NCBI RefSeq assembly: GCF_027812955.1
Contig: NZ_JAPYZV010000004.1
Location: forward strand, 372,001-436,000
Reading direction: 5' to 3'
DNA: 64,000 bases
DNA from: Pedococcus sp. 5OH_020
GTDB taxonomy: Bacteria > Actinomycetota > Actinomycetes > Actinomycetales > Dermatophilaceae
Below, piece after piece: positions 1-13,200 of this stretch. Below the pieces are notes generated by a model that saw only the letters and a list, made by a program, of their open reading frames with translations, ran no database searches and had not been told where the DNA came from. How positions within the stretch are numbered: position 1 is the stretch's first letter; each line of letters begins with the position of its first letter. The position numbers and the translations under genes were made by a program.

Positions 1-259
1 CGTCATGGCGATCGCCTCTCCCGGGTCGCTGGGGTTCGGCGACGTCAAGCTCTCCGGGCTCATCGGGCTGGTGCTGGGCTGGTGGGGCCTCGGTACGGCC
101 GTCATGGGGCTGCTCGCGGGGTTCGTCGTCGGCGGTGTGCTGGCGGTCGTCATGCTCGTGGGACGCCGCGTCGGCCTCCGCTCGCACATAGCGTTCGGGC
201 CGTCGATGCTGCTCGGGGCGCTGCTGGCGCTGGCGGTCGAGTACCAGCTGGTGGCCTAG
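1..259 (+). CDS. Type IV prepilin peptidase (A24 family), C-terminal part, cut by window edge
   Basis: The reading frame is open at the left edge and stops at 257-259, so only the last ~85 codons are present. The visible piece has GFGDVKL near its start, matching the GxGD aspartate motif of A24 prepilin peptidases, followed by two hydrophobic segments ([10 protein letters not shown]..., [10 protein letters not shown]). Members are membrane aspartic proteases that cleave, and often N-methylate, type IV pilin-like precursors. It lies 37 bp before aroC, a neighbourhood (aroE/prepilin peptidase/aroC) common in actinobacteria as I recall it. Family assignment rests on one motif plus topology; the substrate is unknown. 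Confidence 0.75.
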   Translation, partial: VMAIASPGSLGFGDVKLSGLIGLVLGWWGLGTAVMGLLAGFVVGGVLAVVMLVGRRVGLRSHIAFGPSMLLGALLALAVEYQLVA

Positions 260-296
260 CCGTGGGGGTCCGCAGCCTGCATGGGAGGATCGGCGC

Positions 297-3108
<2,812 letters not shown>

Positions 3109-3127
3109 CAGGCGAGAGGAGGCCACC

Positions 3128-4309
3128 ATGCAGTCCGCCTATCTCTACGACGCCGTCCGAACGCCCTTCGGGCGGTTCGGCGGCGCCCTCGCGGCGGTGC
3201 GCCCGGACGACCTCGCGGCGACGGTGCTCAGCGCCGTAGTCCAGCGCACCGGGCTCGACCCCGCCGTGGTGGACGAGGTCGTCCTCGGCAACGCCAACGG
3301 CGCTGGGGAGGAGAACCGCAACGTCGGCCGCATGGCGGCCCTCCTGGCGGGGCTACCGACCTCCGTATCCGGCAGCACCGTGAACCGGCTGTGCGGCTCC
3401 AGCCTGGACGCGGCCATGGTCGGCTCCCGGACCATCGAGACTGGGGACGCGCAGGTCGTGCTGACCGGGGGCGTGGAGTCCATGACCCGGGCCCCCTGGG
3501 TGCTGCCGAAGGCGGACCGCCCCTACCCGGCGGGTGACGCGACCCTGGTCTCCACGACGCTCGGCTGGCGGCTGGTCAACCCGCGGATGCCCCGGGAGTG
3601 GACGGTGTCGCTCGGAGAGGCGAACGAGCAGCTCGCCCACGAGTACGGGATCTCACGCCAACGGCAGGACGAGTTCGCCGTCCGTTCCCATGAGCTCGCC
3701 GACCTGGCGTGGTCGCACGGGTTCTATAACGACCTCGTCGTCCAGGTGCCGGGAGCCGAGCTGGCGCGGGACGAGAGCATCCGTCCCGGGACCTCCGCCG
3801 AGGCGCTGTCCAGGCTCACGACGTCCTTCCGGGAGTCCGGCACGATCACCGCCGGTAACGCCTCCCCGCTGAACGACGGGGCGTCGGCGGTCCTGCTCGG
3901 GTCGCGCGACGCTGCAGACGTGCTGGGGCGGGAGCCGTGGGCCCGCGTGGCCGGCCGGGGCTCCTTCGCCCTGGAGCCGCACCGCTTCGGGTTCGCGCCG
4001 GTGGAGGCGGCGAACCGCGCCCTGGCCCGCGCGGGCATCCGTTGGGACCAGGTGGCTGCAGTCGAGCTGAACGAGGCGTTCGCCGTGCAGTCGCTGGCCT
4101 GCCTCGACGCCTGGGGCGTCGACCCGGGCATCGTGAACCAGCATGGTGGCGCGATCGCGATCGGGCACCCGCTCGGCGCCTCCGGGGGTCGGATCCTCGG
4201 CACGCTGGCCGCGACCTTGCGCCATGCTGGCGGCCGCTACGGCGTCGCGGCGATCTGCATCGGGGTCGGGCAGGGCCTGGCGGTCGTGCTGGAGAACGCT
4301 GCGGCGTGA
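3128..4309 (+). CDS. Acetyl-CoA acetyltransferase / 3-ketoacyl-CoA thiolase (thiolase II family)
   Basis: Catalyses reversible thiolysis or condensation of acyl-CoA with acetyl-CoA. At 393 aa it has the normal length. The acyl-accepting cysteine is C89 in NRLCGSS, the NEAFA motif (VELNEAFAVQ) is near 310, the catalytic His is in GGAIAIGHPLGASGGR, and the second cysteine is in CIGVGQG near the C-terminus. ATG 3128 follows GAGAGGAGG. It sits between aroB and efp, where a creatinase-type peptidase is often found, and no other fatty-acid or aromatic catabolism gene is nearby. Whether it makes acetoacetyl-CoA or cleaves beta-ketoadipyl-CoA cannot be decided from sequence alone. Confidence 0.9.
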   Translation: MQSAYLYDAVRTPFGRFGGALAAVRPDDLAATVLSAVVQRTGLDPAVVDEVVLGNANGAGEENRNVGRMAALLAGLPTSVSGSTVNRLCGSSLDAAMVGSRTIETGDAQVVLTGGVESMTRAPWVLPKADRPYPAGDATLVSTTLGWRLVNPRMPREWTVSLGEANEQLAHEYGISRQRQDEFAVRSHELADLAWSHGFYNDLVVQVPGAELARDESIRPGTSAEALSRLTTSFRESGTITAGNASPLNDGASAVLLGSRDAADVLGREPWARVAGRGSFALEPHRFGFAPVEAANRALARAGIRWDQVAAVELNEAFAVQSLACLDAWGVDPGIVNQHGGAIAIGHPLGASGGRILGTLAATLRHAGGRYGVAAICIGVGQGLAVVLENAAA

Positions 4310-4369
4310 GCACCGACCTCCGGCGATCACCCTGGTCGAGGAGGGTTCGGGGGGCCCGGACGCGGCGGC

Positions 4370-4375
4370 TAGACT
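4370..4375 (+). promoter_or_regulatory. Putative -10 element for efp (and nusB)
   Basis: TAGACT lies about 75 bp before the efp GTG in the 141-bp gap between the thiolase and efp. It is identical to the -10-like hexamer before def. No convincing -35 is visible. Confidence 0.45.
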
Positions 4376-4450
4376 GCTCCGGATCCCAACCCCGGCATTC
4401 CGGGACGTCCGCGCGCCCGCGCACTCCCGGCATACGAAAGCGACACACAC

Positions 4451-5011
4451 GTGGCATCGACCAACGACCTGAAGAACGGCCTCGTTCTCAACATCGACGG
4501 CCAGCTGTGGTCCGTCGTGGAGTTCCAGCACGTCAAGCCCGGCAAGGGACCCGCGTTCGTGCGGACGAAGCTGAAGAACGTCCTGTCCGGGAAGGTTGTG
4601 GACAAGACGTTCAACGCAGGTGTCAAGGTCGAGACCGCCAACGTCGACCGGCGGGACATGCAGTTCCTGTACAAGGACGGGTCCGACTTCGTCTTCATGG
4701 ACGGGACGACCTACGACCAGATCCACATCCCGGAGGCCACCGTCGGCGACGCCGCGAACTACCTCCTGGAGAACCAGAGCGCCCAGGTGGCGACCCACGA
4801 CGGGACGGTCCTGTACGTCGAGCTGCCCGCCTCCGTCGTCCTTGAGATCACGTACACCGAGCCGGGGCTGCAGGGCGACCGTTCGACCGGAGGGACCAAG
4901 CCGGCGACGCTGGAGACGGGGGCCCAGATCAACGTGCCACTGTTCCTCGAGCAGGGCACCAAGGTGAAGGTCGACACCCGCGACGGCTCCTACCTCGGTC
5001 GCGTGAACTGA
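4451..5011 (+). CDS. efp: Elongation factor P
   Basis: Binds between the P and E sites of the ribosome and relieves stalling on polyproline stretches. The 186-aa protein has the three beta-barrel OB-like domains of the family; the C-terminal signature [20 protein letters not shown] is present. The loop contacting the CCA end reads KPGKGPAF with the tip lysine at K32: the palindromic PGKGP form, which in actinobacteria is reported to work without lysine modification. GTG 4451 is the only start giving the conserved N-terminus. nusB follows 3 bp later. Confidence 0.97.
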   Translation: MASTNDLKNGLVLNIDGQLWSVVEFQHVKPGKGPAFVRTKLKNVLSGKVVDKTFNAGVKVETANVDRRDMQFLYKDGSDFVFMDGTTYDQIHIPEATVGDAANYLLENQSAQVATHDGTVLYVELPASVVLEITYTEPGLQGDRSTGGTKPATLETGAQINVPLFLEQGTKVKVDTRDGSYLGRVN

Positions 5012-5014
5012 CCC

Positions 5015-5428
5015 TTGGGCGCTCGTAGCAAGGCTCGCAAGCGCGCCGTGGACCTCCTCTTCGAGGCCGAGCAGCGCGGGGTGAACGCCCGTGACCTGCT
5101 CGCCGAGCGGCTGGCGAAGCCGGTCACCGACGCGCCGCTGAGCCAGTACACCGCCGACCTCGTCGAAGGGGTCGTCGAGCACTGGACCGACATCAACGAG
5201 CTGCTCGCGACGTACTCCCAAGGCTGGTCCCTGGAGCGGATGCCCAGCGTCGACCGGGCGATCCTGCGCCTGGGGGCGTTCGAGGTGCTCTACGCCACGC
5301 AGGTCCCCGAGAGCGTCGCCATCGCCGAGGCCGTGGAGCTCGCCAAGAGCCTGTCCACCGACGACTCGCCGAAGTTCGTCAACGGGCTGCTCGGCCGGCT
5401 CGCCGAGGTCAAGCCGACGCTGGCCTGA
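5015..5428 (+). CDS. nusB: Transcription antitermination factor NusB
   Basis: Binds boxA RNA with NusE (S10) in rRNA antitermination complexes. The 137-aa helical protein starts at TTG 5015 as MGARSKARKRAVDLLFEAEQ, the classic NusB opening, and contains WSLERMPSVDRAILRLGAFE and the C-terminal KFVNGLLGRL motif. TTG is chosen because it is 3 bp after the efp stop and gives exactly the family N-terminus; no ATG or GTG fits. Same operon as efp. Confidence 0.96.
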   Translation: MGARSKARKRAVDLLFEAEQRGVNARDLLAERLAKPVTDAPLSQYTADLVEGVVEHWTDINELLATYSQGWSLERMPSVDRAILRLGAFEVLYATQVPESVAIAEAVELAKSLSTDDSPKFVNGLLGRLAEVKPTLA

Positions 5429-5434
5429 GAACGC

Positions 5435-5448
5435 GGCTCGCGAGAGCC
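5435..5448 (+). terminator. Short GC hairpin after nusB
   Basis: GGCTC-GCGA-GAGCC forms a 5-bp stem closed by a GNRA-type tetraloop 6 bp after the nusB stop. It has no T-tract. Termination is an inference from position. Confidence 0.4.
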
Positions 5449-5486
5449 ACGATGAGACCCGCGACGGCGGGCCGCGCGCGAGGCGT

Positions 5487-5492
5487 TAGAGT
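5487..5492 (+). promoter_or_regulatory. Putative -10 element of the pyr operon
   Basis: TAGAGT lies 62 bp before the pyrR start. A transcript starting ~7 bp downstream would carry the PyrR-type hairpin and the Shine-Dalgarno in a leader of about 55 nt. Confidence 0.45.
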
Positions 5493-5518
5493 GTCTCGCG
5501 AACGACATCCTTTAACGA

Positions 5519-5544
5519 CCTGTCCTGTGAGGCAGGGAAGGAGG
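5519..5544 (+). promoter_or_regulatory. PyrR-binding RNA hairpin adjoining the pyrR ribosome binding site
   Basis: CCTG-T-CC / GGCAGG forms a stem with a bulged U and loop UGUGA (5519-5536). It carries UCCUGUGAGG, which fits the UCCNGNGAGG core of PyrR-binding loops known from Bacillus. The 3' arm runs straight into AAGGAGG (5538-5544), 10 nt before GTG 5555. There is no room for a terminator/antiterminator pair, so UMP-loaded PyrR would be expected to block ribosome access, as described for mycobacteria. The hairpin is seen; regulation is inferred. Confidence 0.75.
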
Positions 5545-5554
5545 TCCTGACGCT

Positions 5555-6169
5555 GTGACGCGTCCTGACTCTGCTGTACCCACGGTTCCGGAGGCCGATG
5601 TCTCCTCCGACCCGGCCTCCGGCTCCGACACCCGCGTCGTCATGAGCTCTGGCGACATCTCGCGCGCGCTCCGCCGGGTCGCCCACGAGGTCCTCGAGCA
5701 CAACAAGGGCGCTGCCGACCTGGTCGTCCTGGGAATCCCGACGCGCGGCGTCGCCCTCGCCCGACGGCTCGCGGGCGTGATGGAGTCCGTCGAGGGCACG
5801 GCGGTTCCGGTGGGCGCGCTCGACGTCACCATGCACCGCGACGACCTTCGCCGTCAGCCGACCCGTAGCCCGCGCCATACGGAGATCCCCGCCGTCGGCA
5901 TCGACGACAAGGTCGTGGTGCTGGTGGACGACGTCCTCTACTCCGGCCGTACGGTGCGGGCCGCGCTCGACGCACTGTCGGACCTCGGGCGCCCGCGTGC
6001 GGTCCGCCTCGCGGTGCTGGTCGACCGCGGGCATCGTGAGCTTCCGATCAGGGCCGACCACGTCGGCAAGAACCTGCCCACCGCGGGCTCCGAGCGGGTC
6101 TCCGTGCGCCTGAGCGAGCACGACGGCATCGACGACCAGGTGACGATCTCCGGAGGACAGTCCCGATGA
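5555..6169 (+). CDS. pyrR: PyrR: pyr mRNA-binding regulator / uracil phosphoribosyltransferase
   Basis: Senses UMP/UTP and binds pyr leader RNA; also has UPRTase activity. The 204-aa protein has the PRTase fold: [12 protein letters not shown] near residue 65, a flexible segment with DDLRRQPTR, and the PRPP loop [13 protein letters not shown] near 130. GTG 5555 is supported by a strong AAGGAGG at 10 nt. The first ~25 residues before [14 protein letters not shown] are a poorly conserved extension; a later start at ATG 5642 would fit the family core but lacks this ribosome site. It is first in the pyr operon and overlaps pyrB (ATGA). Confidence 0.95.
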   Translation: MTRPDSAVPTVPEADVSSDPASGSDTRVVMSSGDISRALRRVAHEVLEHNKGAADLVVLGIPTRGVALARRLAGVMESVEGTAVPVGALDVTMHRDDLRRQPTRSPRHTEIPAVGIDDKVVVLVDDVLYSGRTVRAALDALSDLGRPRAVRLAVLVDRGHRELPIRADHVGKNLPTAGSERVSVRLSEHDGIDDQVTISGGQSR

Positions 6170-7134
6170 GCACGGTCGCGACCGCTGGTGGCCGCACGCG
6201 CCGGCACCTGCTGTCCAGTGCCGACCTGGACCGCGCCCAGGTACGGGCGATCCTCGACACGGCGGGCGAGATGCAGGGCATACAGCAGCGGGAGGTCAAG
6301 AAGCTGCCGGTACTGCGCGGTCGCACGGTGGTCAACCTCTTCTTCGAGGACTCGACCCGGACGCGGAGCTCGTTCGAGATCGCCGGGAAGTGGCTCTCCG
6401 CCGACGTCGTGAACATCTCTGGCAACGGGTCGTCGACGTCCAAGGGCGAGTCGCTGCGGGACACCGTCCTCACCGTCGCCGCCATGGGCGTGGACGCCCT
6501 CGTCGTCCGACACAGCGCGAGCGGTGCCGCTCACCAGGTCAGCCAGTGGGTGGATGCCCACGTCGTCAACGCCGGCGACGGCACGCACGAGCACCCGACC
6601 CAGGCCCTGCTGGACGCGTACTCGATGGAGCGGCGCCTCGGGAGCCTCGAGGGCCGCCACGTCGTCATCGTCGGCGACCTGACCCACTCGCGCGTGGCGC
6701 GCTCGAACCTCATCACGCTGCGGACGCTGGGAGCCCGGGTCACCCTGGTCGCGCCGCCGACCCTGATGCCGAGCGGGATCGCGACCTGGTCGCAGGTGGA
6801 CGGCTTCGAGCTCTCCCACGACCTCGACGCGGTGCTTCCCACCGCCGACGCCGTGATGATGCTGCGCGTGCAGCGCGAGAGGATGAGCGGCGGCTTCTTC
6901 CCGACGGCCCGCGAGTACACGGTCGGCTTCGGCCTGACCCGTCCGAGGCTGCAGGCGCTCGTCACCGCGAACCCCGACGCGGTCATCTGCCACCCCGGTC
7001 CGATGAACCGCGGTCTGGAGATCGCCGCCGACGCCGCGGACGCCGCGCAGTCGCTCGTGCTGGACCAGGTGAGCGCCGGGGTCGCGGTACGGATGTCGGT
7101 GCTGTACCACCTGCTGGCGGGGGAGGAGAGCTGA
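6166..7134 (+). CDS. pyrB: Aspartate carbamoyltransferase catalytic subunit
   Basis: Condenses carbamoyl phosphate (from CarAB, same operon) with aspartate, the committed step of pyrimidine synthesis. The 322-aa protein shows the carbamoyl-phosphate motif [13 protein letters not shown] near residue 60, the STSKGES loop, and HPTQALLDA near 143. The C-terminal GPMNRGLEI is in the aspartate domain. No pyrI regulatory subunit is encoded, as usual in actinobacteria. Start and stop overlap pyrR and pyrC. Confidence 0.97.
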   Translation: MSTVATAGGRTRRHLLSSADLDRAQVRAILDTAGEMQGIQQREVKKLPVLRGRTVVNLFFEDSTRTRSSFEIAGKWLSADVVNISGNGSSTSKGESLRDTVLTVAAMGVDALVVRHSASGAAHQVSQWVDAHVVNAGDGTHEHPTQALLDAYSMERRLGSLEGRHVVIVGDLTHSRVARSNLITLRTLGARVTLVAPPTLMPSGIATWSQVDGFELSHDLDAVLPTADAVMMLRVQRERMSGGFFPTAREYTVGFGLTRPRLQALVTANPDAVICHPGPMNRGLEIAADAADAAQSLVLDQVSAGVAVRMSVLYHLLAGEES

Positions 7135-8423
7135 TGCCTGCGTTGCTCATCACGGGGGCCGACCTGCTCGGCCACGGCGCCCAGGACGTGCTGGTCGAGG
7201 ACGGCCGCATCTCCGAGGTCGGGAAGATCCGCTCCGCCAGGGGTGCGGACGTGCTCGACGCCGACGGCCTGGTGGCCCTGCCCGGCCTGGTGGACCTGCA
7301 CACCCACCTGCGCGAACCGGGCCGGGAGGACGCCGAGACCATCGCGACCGGGGCCGCAGCAGCGGCTGTGGGCGGCTTCACCGCCATCCTGGCGATGGCC
7401 AACACCACCCCGGTGACGGACACGGCCGAGGCGGCGGAACGCATCCTCGACCTCGGGCAGGCCACCGGGCTGGTGGACGTGGTGCCGGTGGGCGCCGTGA
7501 CCAAGGGTCTGCGCGGGGCGGAGCTCGCGGAGCTCGGCCTGATGCACCGCTCGCGCGCCGGCGTGACCGTGTTCTCCGACGACGGCCACTGCGTGCACGA
7601 CTCGCGCGTCATGCGCCGGGCGCTGGAGTACGTGCGGGCCTTCGGCGGAGTGGTCTCCCAGCATGCGCAGGACCCCCTGCTCGCCGGGCCGCAGGCCTGC
7701 GCGCACGAGGGCGAGCTCGCCGGACGGCTGGGGCTGCCAGGGTGGCCCGGGATCGCCGAGGAGTCGGTGGTCGCGCGCGACGTGATGCTGGCGCGGCATA
7801 CGGGCTCCCGCATCCACGTGGCTCACGTGTCCACGGCCGGGACGGTGGAGGTGCTGCGCTGGGCCAAGGCCCAAGGCGTCCGGGTCACCGCCGAGGTGAC
7901 GCCGCACCACCTTGTCCTCACCACGGACCTGCTCAGCGGCTACGACCCGACCTTCAAGGTGAACCCGCCGCTGCGACCGCAGGAGGACGTCGACGCGCTG
8001 CGCGAGGCGCTCGCAGACGGGACCATCGACGCCGTCGCCACCGACCATGCGCCGCACGCGCGGCACGACAAGGAGCACGCCTTCGTCGACGCGGCGTTCG
8101 GGATGCTGGGCCTGGAGACGGCCCTGTCGGTGGTCAGCGACGTGATGGTGCACACCGGCCGGCTGGACTGGGCCGGCGTGGCCAGGGTGATGTCCCACAA
8201 CCCCGCCCGCATCGCCGGGCTGGCGCAGCACGGTCGACCGCTGGCCGAGGGCTCGCCCGCCAACCTCACCCTCGTCGACCCGGCGGCCGAGACGACGGTC
8301 GACGCGCGGGCCTCGCTCTCCCTGTCGCGCAACAACCCCTGGCACGGGCGCACCCTTCGGGGGACGGTGCAGGCCACCGTGTTCCGAGGGCGCGTCACGG
8401 CCGAGAAGGGGGCTCTGGCGTGA
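7134..8423 (+). CDS. pyrC: Dihydroorotase
   Basis: Cyclises N-carbamoyl-aspartate to dihydroorotate. The 429-aa amidohydrolase has the metal-binding DLHTHLREPG motif near residue 59, NTTPVTD, IHVAHVSTAGTVE with a further metal His, and DAVATDHAPH with the catalytic Asp near 305. It belongs to the class I (PyrC/AllB-like) group by length. ATG 7134 overlaps the pyrB stop by 1 bp (TGATG). Confidence 0.97.
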   Translation: MPALLITGADLLGHGAQDVLVEDGRISEVGKIRSARGADVLDADGLVALPGLVDLHTHLREPGREDAETIATGAAAAAVGGFTAILAMANTTPVTDTAEAAERILDLGQATGLVDVVPVGAVTKGLRGAELAELGLMHRSRAGVTVFSDDGHCVHDSRVMRRALEYVRAFGGVVSQHAQDPLLAGPQACAHEGELAGRLGLPGWPGIAEESVVARDVMLARHTGSRIHVAHVSTAGTVEVLRWAKAQGVRVTAEVTPHHLVLTTDLLSGYDPTFKVNPPLRPQEDVDALREALADGTIDAVATDHAPHARHDKEHAFVDAAFGMLGLETALSVVSDVMVHTGRLDWAGVARVMSHNPARIAGLAQHGRPLAEGSPANLTLVDPAAETTVDARASLSLSRNNPWHGRTLRGTVQATVFRGRVTAEKGALA

Positions 8424-9031
8424 CCCGCCTCCAGGCCGTCGGCGTCCTTCTCGTGGCTCTCGGGCTGATCTACGCGCTGCTGTATGCCGCCTGGCTGCGC
8501 AAGCAGCGTAGGCACGCCTCGGCAGCGATCGCGGCCGAGCGCGAGCGCACGTCGAGGGACCCCGCTCTCGCGGCACCGGTCCTGAAGGAGAAGCCCGCCC
8601 AGCTGGTCGTCGAGGGCACCTACGTCAGCACCACCACGGCACAGTCCCGCCTGGAGCGGGTCACCGTCGAGGGGCTGGGCAACCGGGCCAGAGCCACCCT
8701 GGCCGTCAACCGCGGGCGGCCCGACGCGCTCGTCCGGATCGAGCGACAGGGCGAGGCGACGGTGGTCATCCCGGCGGGCAGGCTCATCTCGGCCCGCAGG
8801 GAGCGCGGCATGGTCGGCAAGTTCGTCGGCCCCAGGCGCCTGGTGGTCCTGCAGTGGAGAGCCGACGGGGGAGACGTCTACGAGACCGGCTTCCTGCCCC
8901 GGTACAAGGCGGACGGGGACCGGGTCGAGTCGGCCCTGTGGTGGCACACCGGAGAAGGCGAAGGATCGAGCTGGAGCCGGTCCGAGGAGGACCCCAGCTC
9001 GAGCACTACGGAAGGGAACCCCAACTCATGA
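8420..9031 (+). CDS. Membrane-anchored PH-like (bPH) domain protein inside the pyr operon
   Basis: A 203-aa protein with one N-terminal membrane segment ([20 protein letters not shown], residues 8-27) then a basic stretch, then a soluble domain of short beta strands ([11 protein letters not shown]...[10 protein letters not shown]...[19 protein letters not shown]). The acidic, serine-rich tail looks disordered. It overlaps pyrC and carA by 4 bp each, so it is co-translated with pyrimidine genes, yet no enzymatic motif is visible. The bPH label is by architecture; the function is unknown. Recurrent presence here in actinobacteria would suggest a link to membrane-associated pyrimidine enzymes, but that is inference. 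Confidence 0.75.
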   Translation: MTRLQAVGVLLVALGLIYALLYAAWLRKQRRHASAAIAAERERTSRDPALAAPVLKEKPAQLVVEGTYVSTTTAQSRLERVTVEGLGNRARATLAVNRGRPDALVRIERQGEATVVIPAGRLISARRERGMVGKFVGPRRLVVLQWRADGGDVYETGFLPRYKADGDRVESALWWHTGEGEGSSWSRSEEDPSSSTTEGNPNS

Positions 9032-10227
9032 GCAGTGCACCCGCCTACCTCGACATCGACCGTGCGGACGCGGTCCTCGTCCTGGAGGACGGACGCTCGT
9101 TCCGCGGCCAGGCCTACGGGGCCACCGGCCAGACCGTGGGTGAGGCCGTCTTCTCGACGGGGATGACGGGCTACCAGGAGACGTTGACCGACCCGAGCTA
9201 CCACCGCCAGGTCGTCGTCATGACGGCGCCGCACATCGGCAACACGGGCGCCAACGCCGAGGACGAGGAGTCGCGCCGTATCTGGGTCGCCGGCTACGTC
9301 GTCCGAGACCCGGCCCTGCGCCCGTCGAGCTGGCGGTCGCAGCGCTCTCTCGAGGACGACCTGCGCGACCAGGGGGTGGTCGGGATCAGCGGCGTCGACA
9401 CCCGGGCGCTGACGCGGCACCTGCGCGAGCGGGGCGCCATGCGGGCCGGGATCTTCTCGGGCGAGCGCGCGGAGCTTCCGCCGGCCGAGCTCGCGGCGGT
9501 CGTCCAGCGGGCACCGCGCATGTCGGGGGCGGCCCTCGCCGCCGAGGTGACGACGGCCGAGCCGTATGTCGTCCCGGCGGTGGGGGACCGTCGCTTCACC
9601 GTGGCCGCGGTCGATCTCGGGATCAAGTCCATGACGCCGACGCTGATGGCCCAGCACGGCATCGAGGTCCACGTGCTCCCCGCCACGGCGAGCTTCGAGG
9701 ACATCCGTGCCGTCGGTGGGTCCGGCCCTGACGGGGTGTTCTTCTCCAACGGTCCTGGTGACCCGGCGACGGCGGACCAGGAGGTGGCGGTGCTGCGGCA
9801 GGTGCTGGACGCCCGCATCCCCTTCTTCGGCATCTGTTTCGGCAACCAGCTGCTCGGACGCGCCCTCGGCTTCGGGACCTACAAGCTCAAGTACGGCCAT
9901 CGCGGCATCAACCAGCCGGTGATGGACCGGCGGACCGGGAAGGTCGAGGTCACCGCGCACAACCACGGCTTCGCGGTGGACGCGCCGCTGGGCGCAGAGG
10001 TGAGGGCGCCGAGCGACGCCGCCGCAGAACCGACCGACTACGGCCGCGTCCGGGTGTCGCACGTCTGCCTCAACGACGACGTGGTCGAGGGGCTCGAGTG
10101 CCTGGACCTGCCGGCGTACTCGGTCCAGTACCACCCCGAGGCGGCGGCGGGACCCCACGACGCCGCATACCTCTTCGACCGGTTCATCACGCTGATGACC
10201 GACAGCACGGAAGGAGACCGCGCCTGA
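9028..10227 (+). CDS. carA: Carbamoyl-phosphate synthase small (glutamine amidotransferase) subunit
   Basis: Hydrolyses glutamine and channels ammonia to CarB. The 399-aa protein has the CarA N-terminal domain (GETVFSTG-like [14 protein letters not shown] near 50) and a class I GATase domain with nucleophile Cys in [12 protein letters not shown] near 274 and the His-Glu of [10 protein letters not shown] near 372. GICFGNQ replaces the enterobacterial GVCLGHQ, usual in actinobacteria. ATG 9028 overlaps the preceding stop; the carB ATG shares one base with its own stop. Confidence 0.97.
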   Translation: MSSAPAYLDIDRADAVLVLEDGRSFRGQAYGATGQTVGEAVFSTGMTGYQETLTDPSYHRQVVVMTAPHIGNTGANAEDEESRRIWVAGYVVRDPALRPSSWRSQRSLEDDLRDQGVVGISGVDTRALTRHLRERGAMRAGIFSGERAELPPAELAAVVQRAPRMSGAALAAEVTTAEPYVVPAVGDRRFTVAAVDLGIKSMTPTLMAQHGIEVHVLPATASFEDIRAVGGSGPDGVFFSNGPGDPATADQEVAVLRQVLDARIPFFGICFGNQLLGRALGFGTYKLKYGHRGINQPVMDRRTGKVEVTAHNHGFAVDAPLGAEVRAPSDAAAEPTDYGRVRVSHVCLNDDVVEGLECLDLPAYSVQYHPEAAAGPHDAAYLFDRFITLMTDSTEGDRA

Positions 10228-13200
10228 TGCCCAAGCGCGACGACATCAGGAGCGTCCTGGTCATCGGCTCCGGCCCCATCGTGATCGGCCAGGCCGTCGA
10301 GTTCGACTACTCGGGGACCCAGGCCTGCCGCGTCCTGCGCGAGGAGGGCATCCGCGTCATCCTCGTGAACTCCAACCCGGCGACGATCATGACGGACCCG
10401 GAGTTCGCCGACGCCACGTACGTGGAGCCGATCACCCCGGAGATCGTCGAGGCGATCATCGCCCGGGAGCGCCCCGACGCGGTGCTCGCCACCCTCGGCG
10501 GACAGACCGCCCTCAACTGTGCCATCGCCCTGCACGAGTCCGGGGTGCTGGAGCGGTATGGCTGTCCGCTCATCGGCGCCAACGTCGAGGCGATCCAGCT
10601 CGGCGAGGACCGCGAGAAGTTCAAGGGTGTCGTGCAGCGGTGCGGCGCGGAGTCTGCGCGCTCGACCATCTGCCACACGATGGAGGAATGCCTCGACGCC
10701 GCAACGGATCTCGGCTACCCGGTGGTCGTCCGGCCCTCGTTCACCATGGGTGGTCTCGGGTCGGGCTTCGCCTACGACGAGGTCGACCTTCGCCGCATCG
10801 CCGGAGCGGGTCTGCAGTACAGCCCGACGACCGAGGTGCTGCTGGAGGAGTCGATCCTGGGCTGGAAGGAGTACGAGCTCGAGGTGATGAGGGACAACGT
10901 CGACAACGTCGTCGTGGTCTGCTCCATCGAGAACCTGGACCCGATGGGGGTGCACACCGGGGACTCCATCACCGTGGCGCCGGCGCTGACGCTCACCGAC
11001 CGGGAGTACCAGCGGCTTCGCGACATCGGCATCGCCGTCATCCGCGAGGTCGGGGTCGACACCGGCGGCTGCAACATCCAGTTCGCGGTCAACCCCGAGG
11101 ACGGTCGGGTGATCGTCATCGAGATGAACCCCCGGGTGTCCCGCTCCAGTGCCCTTGCCTCCAAGGCGACCGGCTTCCCCATCGCGAAGATCGCCGCGAA
11201 GATGGCCCTGGGCTACACCCTGGACGAGGTGCCCAACGACATCACCAGGCAGACGCCCGCCAGCTTCGAGCCGACGCTGGACTATGTCGTGGTGAAGGTC
11301 CCGCGGTTCGCGTTCGAGAAGTTCCCGGCCGCCGACCCCACCCTCACGACGACGATGAAGTCGGTCGGTGAAGCCATGGCCATCGGCCGCAACTTCGCCG
11401 AAGCCCTGCAGAAGGCGCTGCGCTCGATGGAGCGCGCGGGCAGCAGCTTCCACTGGGGCGGCCCGACGCCCAGCCTGGAGCAGGCGCGGACGCTGCTGCA
11501 CACGGCGAAGACGCCCACGGACGGCCGGCTCGTCACCGTGCAGCAGGCGCTGCGGGGCGGCTTGTCGGTCGAGGAGGTCCACGAGGCGACAGGCATCGAC
11601 CCGTGGTTCCTGGACCAGGTGGCCCTCGTCAACGCCATCGCCGACCGTGTCGCGTCGGCGCCGGAGCTGACCCCGGCGCTGCTGCGCCTGGCGAAGCGGC
11701 ACGGCTTCTCGGACCAGCAGCTGGGACAGCTGCGCTCGCTGCCCGAGCCGGTGGTCCGCGGGGTGCGCCAGGCCCTGGGCGTGCGGCCCGTCTACAAGAC
11801 CGTCGACACCTGCGCCGCCGAGTTCGACGCCACCACGCCTTACCACTACAGCAGCTACGACGAGGAGACGGAGGTCGCGCCTCGCGAGCGCCCGGCCGTG
11901 CTGATCCTCGGTAGCGGTCCCAACCGCATCGGCCAGGGCGTGGAGTTCGACTACTCCTGCGTGCACGCGAGCTTCGCGCTGCGCGAGGCCGGCTACGACA
12001 CGGTCATGGTGAACTGCAACCCCGAGACGGTGTCGACCGACTACGACACCAGCAGCCGGCTCTACTTCGAGCCGCTGACGCTCGAGGACGTGCTGGAGGT
12101 CGTACACGCCGAGCAGCATGCAGGTCCGGTGGCCGGCGTGATCGTCCAGCTTGGCGGACAGACCCCCCTCGGTCTGGCCAAGGCGCTCAAGGAGGCGGGA
12201 GTCCCCATCGTGGGGACCAGCCCCGAGGCGATCGACCTGGCCGAGGACCGCGGCGCCTTCGGCCGGGTGCTGGCTGAGGCGATGCTGCCGGCTCCGCGTC
12301 ACGGCACGGCCTACAGCGCCGCGGAGGCGGTCCAGGTCGCCGGCCAGATCGGCTACCCGGTCCTGGTCCGTCCGTCGTACGTCCTGGGCGGGCGAGGCAT
12401 GGAGATCGTCTACGACGACGACACGCTGGCCACCTACGTCACCCGTGCCACGGTCGCCAGCCCGGAGCATCCGGTGCTTGTCGACCGCTTCCTCGACGAC
12501 GCCATCGAGATCGACGTCGACGCCATCTACGACGGCACCGAGATGTACCTCGGCGGGATCATGGAGCACATCGAGGAGGCCGGGATCCACTCCGGCGACT
12601 CGGCGTGCACGCTGCCGCCGGTGACCTTGGGGGTCGGCGAGCTGGAGCGCGTCCGCGAGGCCACCCTGAGGCTCGCGGAAGGCATCGGCGTCCGTGGGTT
12701 GATGAACGTCCAGTTCGCCCTCGCGCAGGACGTCCTGTACGTCCTCGAGGCCAACCCGCGCGCCTCGCGCACCGTCCCCTTCGTGGCCAAGGCCACCGGC
12801 GTACCGGTCGCCAAGGCAGCGGCGCGCGTGATGCTGGGCGCCAGCATCAAGGAGCTCCGCGAGGAGGGGCTGCTGCCCCCCTCCGGAGACGGCGGCTCGA
12901 TGCCGAGCCACGCGCCCGTCGCGGTCAAGGAGGCGGTCCTGCCGTTCAAGCGGTTCCGCACCCGGGAGGGACAGGTCGTGGACAGCCTCCTCGGCCCCGA
13001 GATGCGCTCCACCGGTGAGGTCATGGGGATCGACGACGACTTCGGCACGGCCTTCGCCAAGGGCATGCTCGCGGCCGGCTCGGGCCTGCCTCGCAAGGGC
13101 AGGATCTTCGTCTCCGTGGCCAACCGCGACAAGCGCGCGATGATCTTCCCGGTCAAGCGCCTCGCCGACCTCGGCTTCACCGTGGTGGCGACGTCCGGCA

